The notes under the pieces: model-generated
Database searches by the model: none
Seen by the model: only the letters and a program-made list of their open reading frames with translations
Told to the model about the DNA's origin: nothing
Part shown: one piece after another, positions 35,735 through 43,952 of the stretch
How the letters are laid out: the number at the start of each line of letters is the position of its first letter
Numbering within the stretch: the stretch's first letter is position 1
Origin: Pedobacter hartonius
Lineage (GTDB): Bacteria > Bacteroidota > Bacteroidia > Sphingobacteriales > Sphingobacteriaceae
DNA length: 64,000 bases
Assembly (NCBI RefSeq): GCF_900107535.1
Contig: NZ_FNRA01000011.1
Location: forward strand, 155,494-219,493
Direction: 5' to 3'
Position numbers and translations under genes: made by a program

Positions 35735-37111
35735 ATGAACAAAATTCAGTTAAAGCAGATTGTACCATTCGTAATTCTTGCGTTTGTAGCGATTGCGGCC
35801 CTATTTGTACCTCTACACCCAAATTTCGACGAGGGTAAGTATAATGCGGCCGATGTGGGGTGGATCATGGTAGCAACTGCTCTGGTATTTTTAATGACAC
35901 CCGGGTTGGCTTTTTTCTACGGCGGTATGGTGCATAGAAAGAACGTGCTTTCCACGATGATTAAAAGTATCGTTTCTGCCGGAGTAATCAGTGTGTTATG
36001 GGTAACTGTTGGTTTCAGTCTTGCATTTGGCGACAGTGTTCATGGATTGATCGGAAATCCAGGTACATATATGTTCTTTGATGGTGTAAATTCAGGTCCG
36101 TCGTGGAGTCTTGCCCCGACTATTCCACTGACCTTATTTGCGCTGTTCCAACTGATGTTTGCGATCATTACACCAGGCCTTGTTGTAGGCGCCGTTGCCG
36201 AACGTATCCGCTTTACATCTTATATTGCTTTTATCGTATTGTTTGCGCTGTTCGTGTATTCGCCGCTTGCGCACTGGACATGGCATCCTGGTGGTATGCT
36301 CTTCAAAATGGGCGTGCTCGACTTTGCCGGTGGTACCGTAGTACATATCTCTGCAGGTATGGCGGCACTTGCAGGTGCGATCGTTCTTAAAAGAAGAAAG
36401 GTGCACATGGAGCACCAGGAAATACCTCCTTCAAATATTCCGTATGTACTGATCGGAACAGGTTTATTATGGTTCGGCTGGTTCGGCTTTAATGCAGGAT
36501 CTGCATTGGGATCTACCAGTCTTGCAGTTTCCGCTTTTGCAACCACAAATGTTGCAGCTGGTGCTGCCGGGCTTTCGTGGATGTTCTTTGACGTGCTGAG
36601 AGGCCGGAAGCCATCGGTGCTTGGATTTTGTATCGGCGCAGTAGTAGGATTGGTAGCGATCACTCCGGGAGCCGGCTTTGTTGCTATTCCGCACAGTATC
36701 TTCATCGGTGCCTTTGCGGCGATCATTTCAAACCTTGCGGTATCATGGAAACAAAAAACTACACTTGATGATACACTGGATGTATTTCCTTGTCATGGTA
36801 TTGGTGGTATCGTCGGTATGCTGCTTACCGGTGTCTTTGCTACAAAAACAGTGAACCCGGCCGGTGTTGACGGATGGTTCTACGGAAATCCTGATTTCTT
36901 CTTCACTCAGCTGAAAGGTGTGCTGATCGTTGGGGTATACAGCTTCGTGGTTTCATTCGTGATTTTTAAGGTCATCAATGTATTCCAGCCAATCCGGGTA
37001 TCTTCTGAAGAAGAAGAAGAAGGACTGGATGTAAGTCAGCATAATGAAAAATATTCTCAGGGTACCCTGATCGTAGTTTCTACGGGAGCAGAGGTTGAAC
37101 ATAGTGCATAG
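35735..37111 (+). CDS. amt: Ammonium transporter (Amt/MEP family)
   Basis: This is a trimeric inner-membrane ammonium channel. The twin histidines of the pore are H204 (DFAGGTVVH, with D196 of the outer site) and H354 (DVFPCHGIGG). About 11-12 helices are seen in 458 aa. The N-terminal hydrophobic segment (PFVILAFVAIAALFVP) may be a signal peptide or an extra helix. The tail holds an unusual run of glutamates (SSEEEEEGLD) after the last helix, about where PII (GlnK) contacts occur in other Amt proteins. No glnK gene is adjacent, unlike in many bacteria. Confidence 0.95.
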   Translation: MNKIQLKQIVPFVILAFVAIAALFVPLHPNFDEGKYNAADVGWIMVATALVFLMTPGLAFFYGGMVHRKNVLSTMIKSIVSAGVISVLWVTVGFSLAFGDSVHGLIGNPGTYMFFDGVNSGPSWSLAPTIPLTLFALFQLMFAIITPGLVVGAVAERIRFTSYIAFIVLFALFVYSPLAHWTWHPGGMLFKMGVLDFAGGTVVHISAGMAALAGAIVLKRRKVHMEHQEIPPSNIPYVLIGTGLLWFGWFGFNAGSALGSTSLAVSAFATTNVAAGAAGLSWMFFDVLRGRKPSVLGFCIGAVVGLVAITPGAGFVAIPHSIFIGAFAAIISNLAVSWKQKTTLDDTLDVFPCHGIGGIVGMLLTGVFATKTVNPAGVDGWFYGNPDFFFTQLKGVLIVGVYSFVVSFVIFKVINVFQPIRVSSEEEEEGLDVSQHNEKYSQGTLIVVSTGAEVEHSA

Positions 37112-37263
37112 TAACCTCTTGATTAAAAAAAAGGCAGACGGTATTTATTACCTTACAATAGCGACCGTTTGATAACGATCATGCTTTTAAGCACCCTGCA
37201 ATGGATGATTCTCCGGGGCGAACGCAGTGGTGATCTTTTAGTTTTTTCTGGGGGGAGGAACTA

Positions 37264-37361
37264 AAAAAAGGGGATATACGCTATTCCGGCCTGGTCGTTC
37301 TTTCGCGCAGCGAATTAATGCAGCCGGAATAGCGTATACCCCCTTTTTTCAGCGAAGCCAG
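37264..37361. repeat. Palindromic element D: 27-bp arms, loop shared with element A, outer box
   Basis: The left arm 37264-37290 pairs with 37323-37349 at 26 of 27 positions (inner part TACGCTATTCCGGC / GCCGGAATAGCGTA); the outer ends are A and T runs. The minus strand of 37329-37287 matches 935-977 of element A at 42 of 43 bases. The box CAGCGAAGCCAG (37350-37361) follows the right arm, as in element B. Further out, an imperfect repeat (TGATCTTTTAG at 37231-37241 against CTAAAAGACC at about 37368) extends the dyad. It fills the convergent gap (37112-37397) between amt and the YkuK-like gene. Confidence 0.85.
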
Positions 37362-37397
37362 TAAATCTAAAAGACCTCCACAAGAGAGACCTCTTTT

Positions 37398-37871
37398 TTA
37401 GTGAACCATTTTATCCGCACAGGTAGAACTGGCAAAAGCTTCCGGTTTGGCTTTAAAGATAAAGCCCATGCTGAGAATATAACCCATTGCTTCGTTCAGC
37501 GCCTTGTTGGACTTAAACATTGGGTTGGTATTGATATCGGCATGTACTTCAAGATCCACATCGTACAGGTCCAGCAGGTCGCAAACGGCGTAAGCGGTCT
37601 CGATAGACTTTTGTACTTCGATCAGCATTCTTTCCTTGATCGTCATCTTTTGCTGTGACTTTTCCTGGTGGATGTACATAAATCCCCCATGTTGTTCTCT
37701 CAGCAAAACAATAACTGTGGCGAAATCAGTGAAGGGCCCCTTCACCTGTGAATCGGTACCAATGCAAACTTTGAGGTGATAGCCTTTTTCAGTTTCCCTG
37801 ATGATGGCTTTTTCTACTTCTTCTAAAATTGGTGCGTGGATCACTTCACCATTAAATTTCTTCCAGGTCAT
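37398..37871 (-). CDS. YkuK-like (DUF458) RNase H-fold protein
   Basis: This 157-aa protein belongs to the DUF458/YkuK family, predicted to have a ribonuclease H-like fold. The family blocks are IGTDSQVKGPFTDFATVIVL (about 36-56), the acidic segment DVDLEVHADINTNP (about 104-117) and the C-terminal MGFIFKAKPEAFASSTCADK. The conserved aspartates could form a metal site, but no activity is established. It is convergent with amt and divergent from otsAB. Confidence 0.87.
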   Translation of the reverse strand: MTWKKFNGEVIHAPILEEVEKAIIRETEKGYHLKVCIGTDSQVKGPFTDFATVIVLLREQHGGFMYIHQEKSQQKMTIKERMLIEVQKSIETAYAVCDLLDLYDVDLEVHADINTNPMFKSNKALNEAMGYILSMGFIFKAKPEAFASSTCADKMVH

Positions 37872-38088
37872 ACGTTATTGGTGTTAGGTAACAACCCGTA
37901 TTCAGGTTTTCTAAAAATAAGTTGATTATGTTAAATATACATTAATTTGCTGTGGTTTATTTGCTAACAATCAGCCGGTTGTCAACATTTGTGTCAGACG
38001 TTACAATGTCTGCTTCATCTCCTTTCTACGGCGTTAACTGAGAAATATGAAACAAAACAGGACTCAGAACAGTTGTATAAGTTGTAAT

Positions 38089-40281
38089 ATGGTAAACAAA
38101 ACAATAATAGTTTCGAACCGCTTACCCGTCAAAATAGTAGAAAGTAATGGAGAATATCTCCTGAGTCCGAGTGAAGGGGGACTGGCAACAGGCCTCGGAT
38201 CGGTCTACAAAAAAGGAGATAATATCTGGATGGGGTGGCCCGGGATTGATGTCCCGGAAGAAAGGCAACAGGAAGTTACGGAAAAACTTGCCGAATTAAA
38301 TCTCATACCTGTATTCTTAAGTCCTGAAGAAATCAACCTTTATTATGAAGGTTTCTCCAATGAAGTTTTATGGCCGGTGTTTCATTATATGGTCACTTAT
38401 GCAAATTTTGAACAAACCTACTGGGATTTCTATCAGATCGTAAATCAGAAATTTAAGCATACGGTTATCGAACATTTAAATGAAGGCGATACAGTTTGGG
38501 TGCATGACTACCAGCTGTTGTTATTGCCCGGACTGATCAGGGAAGAGCAATCCCATGTAACTATTGGTTTCTTTCAGCATATCCCTTTTCCTTCCTATGA
38601 GATTTTTCGCCTGATTCCATGGAGGGAAGATCTCGTAGAGGGTATGTTTGGAGCAGACCTGCTCGGATTCCATACATTTGATGATGTACGGCATTTTCTG
38701 AGTGCGGCTTCGCGCTTAACCAATGCCAAGATTTCGGACAATGTGGTCACCTTTAAAGAAAGGCAAATCGTTGTAGAGTCATTTCCAATGGGAATTGACG
38801 AAGCGAAATTTGAAAGCCTGGTGACTGAGCAGGCTGTTGTGGAACAGATTGCTTCGCTCAAAGAGACGATGCAGGACCGTAAGATCGTTTTAACGATTGA
38901 CAGGCTGGATTACAGTAAAGGCATCCTGCAACGGTTGCAGGCATATGAACTGCTGTTACAGAAGCATCCGGAATATATAGATGACTTGTCATTGTATATG
39001 ATCGTTGTTCCTTCAAGGGACACCGTTCCGCAGTATAAAGAACTGCGTGATCAGATCGATCAGCTGGTAGGTAACATCAATGCCACCTACAGAACCCTGA
39101 ACTGGCTTCCGGTACATTATTTCTACAGGTCATTTCCTATAGAATTCCTGTCGGCATTATATGCCACAGCAGATGTATGTCTTGTTACGCCAATGCGTGA
39201 TGGAATGAATCTCGTTAGTAAAGAATATGTAGCCACCCGGATAGATAATACAGGTGTGCTGATCTTAAGCGAGATGGCAGGAGCCTCCAAAGAGCTGAAT
39301 GACGCGCTGATCGTTAACCCCAATAACATCGGGGATGTAATGAGGGCAATTGTCCAGGCCCTGAATATGCCTGTTGAAGAGCAGATCACAAGGATGTCTG
39401 TAATGAGGGGCATTGTTAAGAAGTTTGATATACACCTTTGGGTAAAAAATTTTATGGATAAGCTGGAAGAAGTGAAGCAGCTGCAGGAATCGTTATTGAC
39501 AAAATTTGCAGTGAGAGTAGTAAGAGAGCAGATGGCGAAGGATTATGTCGCGGCAAGCGAAAGATATATCTTTCTGGATTATGACGGAACCCTTGTCGGG
39601 TTTAACGGAGACCTGGAGAAAACGGCTCCTGATGAGGATTTATACCAGATACTGGAAACCCTTACGGCTGATCCTGCCAACCGTGTGATCATCATCAGCG
39701 GAAGAAGAAACCAGACACTGGAACAATGGTTTGGTCATATGAAACTTGACCTCATCGCTGAGCATGGCGCATGGCAAAAACGTGACCAGGAGGAATGGAA
39801 GTCACTGCCTCTTTTAACAGACCAGTGGAAACAGGATGTAAGGACGGTGCTTGACACCTATACCGACAGAACTCCGGGATCATTCATCGAGGATAAAAGT
39901 TATTCACTGGTATGGCACTACCGTAAGGTTGAGGACGGCCTTGGGGAGCTCAGGGCAAATGAGATCATCAACCACCTGAAGGTAACTGTAGCCGATAAGG
40001 GTTTACAGATGATGCCGGGAAATAAAGTAATTGAATTTAAAAATATAGAGGTAAACAAGGGGAAAGCCGCCTTAAGCTGGCTTTATGGCAATGATCCTGA
40101 TTTTATCCTTGCATTGGGTGATGACCATACCGATGAAGATATTTTTAAAGCATTGCCGCCAACGGCCTATACCATTAAAGTAGGCAGCAATATTTCTGCA
40201 GCAAGGAATTACCTGCGGAACTTTATGGAGGTACGTGAGCTGCTGAAGATACTTTCTGCGAGCACTACACAATTGAAATAA
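38089..40281 (+). CDS. Bifunctional trehalose-6-phosphate synthase/phosphatase (OtsA-OtsB fusion)
   Basis: This cytoplasmic fusion makes trehalose from UDP-glucose and glucose-6-phosphate in two steps. Residues about 1-465 form a GT20 synthase domain, with SNRLPVKI (9-16), SEGGLATGL (28-36), VHDYQLLLLPGLIR and the donor-site LTPMRDGMNLV-type block LVTPMRDGMNLVSKEYVA near 365-383. Residues about 490-730 form a HAD phosphatase domain with the nucleophile motif D497-YDGT (497-501) and LGDDHTDEDIF near the end. I start at MVNKTIIVSN; the ATG 14 codons earlier (38047) adds an unconserved cysteine-containing leader. The downstream GH15 gene is convergent. Confidence 0.93.
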   Translation: MVNKTIIVSNRLPVKIVESNGEYLLSPSEGGLATGLGSVYKKGDNIWMGWPGIDVPEERQQEVTEKLAELNLIPVFLSPEEINLYYEGFSNEVLWPVFHYMVTYANFEQTYWDFYQIVNQKFKHTVIEHLNEGDTVWVHDYQLLLLPGLIREEQSHVTIGFFQHIPFPSYEIFRLIPWREDLVEGMFGADLLGFHTFDDVRHFLSAASRLTNAKISDNVVTFKERQIVVESFPMGIDEAKFESLVTEQAVVEQIASLKETMQDRKIVLTIDRLDYSKGILQRLQAYELLLQKHPEYIDDLSLYMIVVPSRDTVPQYKELRDQIDQLVGNINATYRTLNWLPVHYFYRSFPIEFLSALYATADVCLVTPMRDGMNLVSKEYVATRIDNTGVLILSEMAGASKELNDALIVNPNNIGDVMRAIVQALNMPVEEQITRMSVMRGIVKKFDIHLWVKNFMDKLEEVKQLQESLLTKFAVRVVREQMAKDYVAASERYIFLDYDGTLVGFNGDLEKTAPDEDLYQILETLTADPANRVIIISGRRNQTLEQWFGHMKLDLIAEHGAWQKRDQEEWKSLPLLTDQWKQDVRTVLDTYTDRTPGSFIEDKSYSLVWHYRKVEDGLGELRANEIINHLKVTVADKGLQMMPGNKVIEFKNIEVNKGKAALSWLYGNDPDFILALGDDHTDEDIFKALPPTAYTIKVGSNISAARNYLRNFMEVRELLKILSASTTQLK

Positions 40282-40308
40282 AACAGCCGCAAATGAATTG
40301 CAGCTGTT
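40282..40308 (+). terminator. Small hairpin after the otsA-otsB fusion gene
   Basis: Arms 40282-40292 and 40298-40308 (AACAGCCGCAA / TTGCAGCTGTT) form an 11-bp stem with one mismatch directly after the stop codon. There is no long T run, so function as a terminator is only likely in combination with the hairpin at 40320-40355. Confidence 0.5.
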
Positions 40309-40319
40309 ATCATTCTAAA

Positions 40320-40355
40320 GACAGGCCCGTTTCCCTATAGGAAAACGGGCCTGTC
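40320..40355 (-). terminator. GC-rich hairpin overlapping the end of the GH15 coding sequence
   Basis: GACAGGCCCGTTT and AAACGGGCCTGTC form a 13-bp stem. On the minus strand the first arm is made by the last codons of the GH15 gene (ending RPVFL), so the coding end is itself part of the terminator. A short TTT follows. It could also stop plus-strand transcripts from otsA-otsB. Confidence 0.7.
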
Positions 40356-42116
40356 CAGCTTAATGGCAATTCTATGGGCGGCGTTCATCAGTCCGACATG
40401 GCTGTAAGCCTGCGGGAAATTACCCCATTGGCTGCCGTCTTTTTCATCTATATCTTCTGCAAAAAGATCAAGGTGATTGCCATAGCTGATCAATGAATCA
40501 AAGGCTTTCACGGCATCATCCACACGGCCTACTATAGCCAGTGCTTCTACATACCAGAAGGCACAGATCAGGAAGGTAGTTTTTGGCTTGCCAAAATCAT
40601 CAGTATGGCGGTAACGGTAGAAAAGACCATTTTCTGCCTTTAGTTCCTCCTCCAGGGCAATCAGGTGATCTTTGGCGCGCTGTGATTCCGGATCCAGGTA
40701 GTTCATCAGGATGAGCTGCAAAGTGCTGGCATCGAGATGGGCACTTCCTATTGCATGGTTATATACTTTTCTTTCGGGGTCATAACATGCTTCAATATGT
40801 GCCGCTGCACGGTCGATCAGCTGCGTAGCACGGTCCTGGAATTCCTGGTTGCCAATCCTTTTTGCCATTTTCAATGCAGCATTGGCACCTGCCCACTGGA
40901 AGAGATTGGTATAACAGTGCATATTGGCAAGGTTACGGAATTCCCATATTCCGGCATCTTTCTCATCTATTGTGCTTTCTATCTTTGTAAGCAGGTAGTC
41001 TAGCCATATGGTTGAGTCCTTGCGTTCGCTATAAATAAACCTGTTATCTGAATACAGGGGCAGCATAGAGATCAGCACCTGTCCGTAAATATCGTTTTGG
41101 ATATGCTCAAAAGCCTGGTTCCCTATACGTACAGGCTGGTTGCCCAGGTAACCTTTCAGGTTGGTAAGGATCCTTTCTGTCAGCACACGCTCACCGGCGA
41201 TGCCGAAAAGTGGCTGATAACGTTTGTCATCACGGAAGGAAATGTCGGTTATATAATTGAAATAGCGCTCCATTTCTTCAAAATGGCCGATATGGTTCAA
41301 TGCAGTGATTACGTAATAGGTATCCCTCATCCAGCAATAGCGGTAATCCCAGTTCCTTGTGCTTCCCGGTGATTCCGGCAGGCTGGTGGTACTGGCCGCA
41401 ATGATTGCCCCCGTATCTTCATACTGGTGGATTTTGAGGACCAGCGCAGAGCGGATAACCAGTGATTGCTGAAATCCGGCTATGGTAGAGTGTTTGATCC
41501 AGGTTCTCCAGTATTTTTTTGTTTCAAGCAGAAACCTTTCCGCAGTACTTTCAATAGGAGCTTCAAGATTGTAGCCGTAAGTCAGTATCAGGTATTTGAC
41601 GTCATTGAGGGCAAAATACTTTTCGTCTTCAATATAAGATAAGGAAATATTGGTGCTCAGCTGCATATGATGTTCGCTGCCGGTAAACAGGATGTGGTTG
41701 CTTCCTCTTGAACCTTCCTGGAAGCCTTCGCCATACTCAAAGGTAGGTTTGCAAGTTACTTTTATCCTGGGGTTTCCTTCCAGGGGTTCGATCTTGCGGA
41801 TGAACATCAATGGTTTGTAATAACGTTCATACTGAAAGAACCTGGGGGCAAAATCTGTGATCTTGTAGCGGCCTTCTTCGTTGCTGATCTCCGTGCAAAG
41901 GATATTCGTGTTTTCCAGGTAGTATTGGTCTGAGGTATACTCGCCGGCAGGGCGGATGGAATATTCTCCTCCCTTTTCCTGGTCAAGCAGTCCGCCGAAA
42001 ACGAAGGAGCTGTCGAATCGCGGCCAGCATAGCCAGTCAACATTTGTGTTTTTATTGATATGAGCAAGGAATGCACAATTTCCAATGATTCCTGTCTGGT
42101 AGGTATGTCTATCCAT
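40335..42116 (-). CDS. Glycoside hydrolase family 15 protein (glucoamylase/trehalase type)
   Basis: This 593-aa cytoplasmic enzyme has an N-terminal beta-sandwich (about 1-200, beginning TGIIGNCAFLAHINKNTNVD) and a C-terminal alpha/alpha barrel of GH15. The substrate-binding motif NWDYRYCWMRD is at 255-265, and GSQWGNFPQAYSHVGL near residue 570 holds the family's terminal block. GH15 includes glucoamylases, glucodextranases and trehalases. The tail-to-tail position with the trehalose synthase suggests trehalose hydrolysis, but this is inference. I start at MDRHTYQTG; an ATG ten codons upstream adds an atypical leader. There is no signal peptide. Confidence 0.88.
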   Translation of the reverse strand: MDRHTYQTGIIGNCAFLAHINKNTNVDWLCWPRFDSSFVFGGLLDQEKGGEYSIRPAGEYTSDQYYLENTNILCTEISNEEGRYKITDFAPRFFQYERYYKPLMFIRKIEPLEGNPRIKVTCKPTFEYGEGFQEGSRGSNHILFTGSEHHMQLSTNISLSYIEDEKYFALNDVKYLILTYGYNLEAPIESTAERFLLETKKYWRTWIKHSTIAGFQQSLVIRSALVLKIHQYEDTGAIIAASTTSLPESPGSTRNWDYRYCWMRDTYYVITALNHIGHFEEMERYFNYITDISFRDDKRYQPLFGIAGERVLTERILTNLKGYLGNQPVRIGNQAFEHIQNDIYGQVLISMLPLYSDNRFIYSERKDSTIWLDYLLTKIESTIDEKDAGIWEFRNLANMHCYTNLFQWAGANAALKMAKRIGNQEFQDRATQLIDRAAAHIEACYDPERKVYNHAIGSAHLDASTLQLILMNYLDPESQRAKDHLIALEEELKAENGLFYRYRHTDDFGKPKTTFLICAFWYVEALAIVGRVDDAVKAFDSLISYGNHLDLFAEDIDEKDGSQWGNFPQAYSHVGLMNAAHRIAIKLDRPVFL

Positions 42117-42373
42117 TAATCTGTTTTTAAATACATGTTCGCACAATTATCTTACGATGATGGTGCTGTTTAAATAAAGAGCGCGATTTTGAAAACATTG
42201 CAATCGTCATGCCGCAAAACAAAAAAAGGCCATTGCTGTTGCTATAAAAACAGCTGTGCTATTGTTTGTGACAAAGAATATTTTTATATTTATACTACTG
42301 CAAATAGTACTATTATTTGTCAGCAGGGCGTTGACTATTTAACTAATCGAATACTCATTTAAATAAGGTAAAG

Positions 42374-42592
42374 ATGAACACGGAACTGATGAATGAATTC
42401 TATTTACTCCAGCAAAGCAGGTCTAATGCGAAATACCTCGATATCCTGGATGAAAAAATATGCTCTCCGATTCAGGAAGCGAACGATAAGGTGACGTCAT
42501 GGATGTACAAAAGGGGCACCATGCTGATGAAGCTGGAAAAAAGGGCCCAGATGAGAGTGGGTAAGATCAGGAAGAAGTTCCTGAAGTATTAG
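42374..42592 (+). CDS. Small basic protein of unknown function (72 aa)
   Basis: I do not recognise this 72-residue product. It is hydrophilic, with no signal peptide or membrane segment, and becomes strongly basic at the end (KRAQMRVGKIRKKFLKY). The middle (YLDILDEKICSPIQEANDKV) looks helical. It has a good ATG, the codon use of its neighbours, and stands alone on this strand between the GH15 and DEAD-box genes, 51 bases before the latter. It could be a small nucleic-acid-associated or ribosome-associated protein; that is a guess from charge only. Confidence 0.6.
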   Translation: MNTELMNEFYLLQQSRSNAKYLDILDEKICSPIQEANDKVTSWMYKRGTMLMKLEKRAQMRVGKIRKKFLKY

Positions 42593-42630
42593 TCTGCTTT
42601 CTTTTGCCGCTATTCTTATCTTAATTCCCT

Positions 42631-42638
42631 TATCTTTG
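42631..42638 (+). promoter_or_regulatory. -7 promoter box of the DEAD-box gene (TATCTTTG)
   Basis: TATCTTTG fits TAnnTTTG and ends four bases before the ATG at 42643, again implying a leaderless message. Confidence 0.55.
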
Positions 42639-42642
42639 CTGC

Positions 42643-43950
42643 ATGATGGTAGAAAAGGTACTGGGTAATTTAAAAATCACTTCTTTAAATGAAATGCAGC
42701 AGGCAGCAATTGCCACTGCAGATAAAGGAAAGGATGTTGTTTTGCTCGCCCCGACGGGTTCCGGCAAAACAATAGGCTTTTTATTGCCGGTATTAAAAAA
42801 TCTCAGTACTGATGCGAAGGGCGTTCAGGCATTGATCCTGGTTCCTTCAAGGGAGCTTGCTTTACAAATTGAGCAGGTATTCAAACTGATGGGCACCGGT
42901 TTTAAAGTGAACTGTTGTTATGGCGGCCACCCCGTGAAAATTGAGCGCAACAATTTCGAGCAGCCTCCTGCGGTACTGATCGGTACGCCGGGAAGGATAG
43001 CTTACCATTTAAGAAAAGAAAACTTTGATGAATCTGGTATCAGCACACTGGTACTGGATGAATTTGATAAAGCCCTGGAGTTTGGTTTTCAGGAAGATAT
43101 GGCCTATATCATTGGTAACCTGCGGTCGCTTAAACAGCGGATGCTGACCTCTGCAACGGCAATGACCGATATCCCTGAATTTACAGGCTTGAAGAACCCT
43201 GTAGAAGTTAACTTTTTAAAAGACGTAAAAGTTGTCCCGGACCTGAAGCTGAAAAAGATCATTACTACGGCAGAGGATAAACTGGATGCCTTATTTGACC
43301 TGATCTGTAAGATCGGGTCCCAGACCTCGCTGATCTTCTGCAACCACAGGGAAACTGTAGACCGTATCAGCGACCTGCTGATCGATAAAGACCTTGCACA
43401 TGATATTTTTCATGGAGGGATGGAGCAGGATGAACGGGAACGTGCTTTATTAAAGTTCAGAAACGGGAGTATCAAAATACTGATCACTACAGACCTCGCC
43501 GCACGCGGACTGGATATTCCTGAAGTAGGCAATATCGTTCACTATCAGCTTCCCTATACTGAAGATGCATTTCTGCACCGGAACGGACGTACCGCAAGGA
43601 TGAATGCCAAGGGCACAGCTTTCCTGATCATGACCGAAGAAGAGAAGTATCCTTTTCTGAAAGGGGACATCGAGATTGAAAAGCTGAAAGGAAACTATGA
43701 GCTGCCTAAAGACAGCCAGTGGCAAACGCTTTACATTGCTGCGGGTAAAAAAGATAAGGTCAACAAGATAGACATCGTTGGCCTGCTGCTGAAAAAAGGC
43801 GGGCTTCAGAAAGAAGATGTTGGGCTGATAGAGGTGAAAGACCAGAGTTCTTATGTAGCTGTGAAACGGAATATGGTCAATAAGATACTTGCTGCCCTGC
43901 GCGATGAGAAGATCAAAAATAAAAAAGTGAAGATAGAAGTAGCAATGTAA
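42643..43950 (+). CDS. DEAD-box RNA helicase with DbpA-like RNA-binding domain
   Basis: This is an ATP-dependent RNA helicase, probably in ribosome assembly. Motif I is APTGSGKT (36-43), Ia PSRELALQ (68-75), Ib GTPGRI (114-119), II DEFD (139-142), III SAT (170-172), V TTDLAARGLDI (282-292) and VI HRNGRTAR (312-319). Motif II has Phe for Ala. Residues about 360-435 (KVNKIDIVGLLLKKGGL, then YVAVKRNMVNKILAALRDEK) match the DbpA-type RNA-binding domain, which in E. coli DbpA recognises a 23S rRNA hairpin. The length of 435 aa is usual. The DUF1456 gene follows two bases later. Confidence 0.93.
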   Translation: MMVEKVLGNLKITSLNEMQQAAIATADKGKDVVLLAPTGSGKTIGFLLPVLKNLSTDAKGVQALILVPSRELALQIEQVFKLMGTGFKVNCCYGGHPVKIERNNFEQPPAVLIGTPGRIAYHLRKENFDESGISTLVLDEFDKALEFGFQEDMAYIIGNLRSLKQRMLTSATAMTDIPEFTGLKNPVEVNFLKDVKVVPDLKLKKIITTAEDKLDALFDLICKIGSQTSLIFCNHRETVDRISDLLIDKDLAHDIFHGGMEQDERERALLKFRNGSIKILITTDLAARGLDIPEVGNIVHYQLPYTEDAFLHRNGRTARMNAKGTAFLIMTEEEKYPFLKGDIEIEKLKGNYELPKDSQWQTLYIAAGKKDKVNKIDIVGLLLKKGGLQKEDVGLIEVKDQSSYVAVKRNMVNKILAALRDEKIKNKKVKIEVAM

Positions 43951-43952
43951 TT

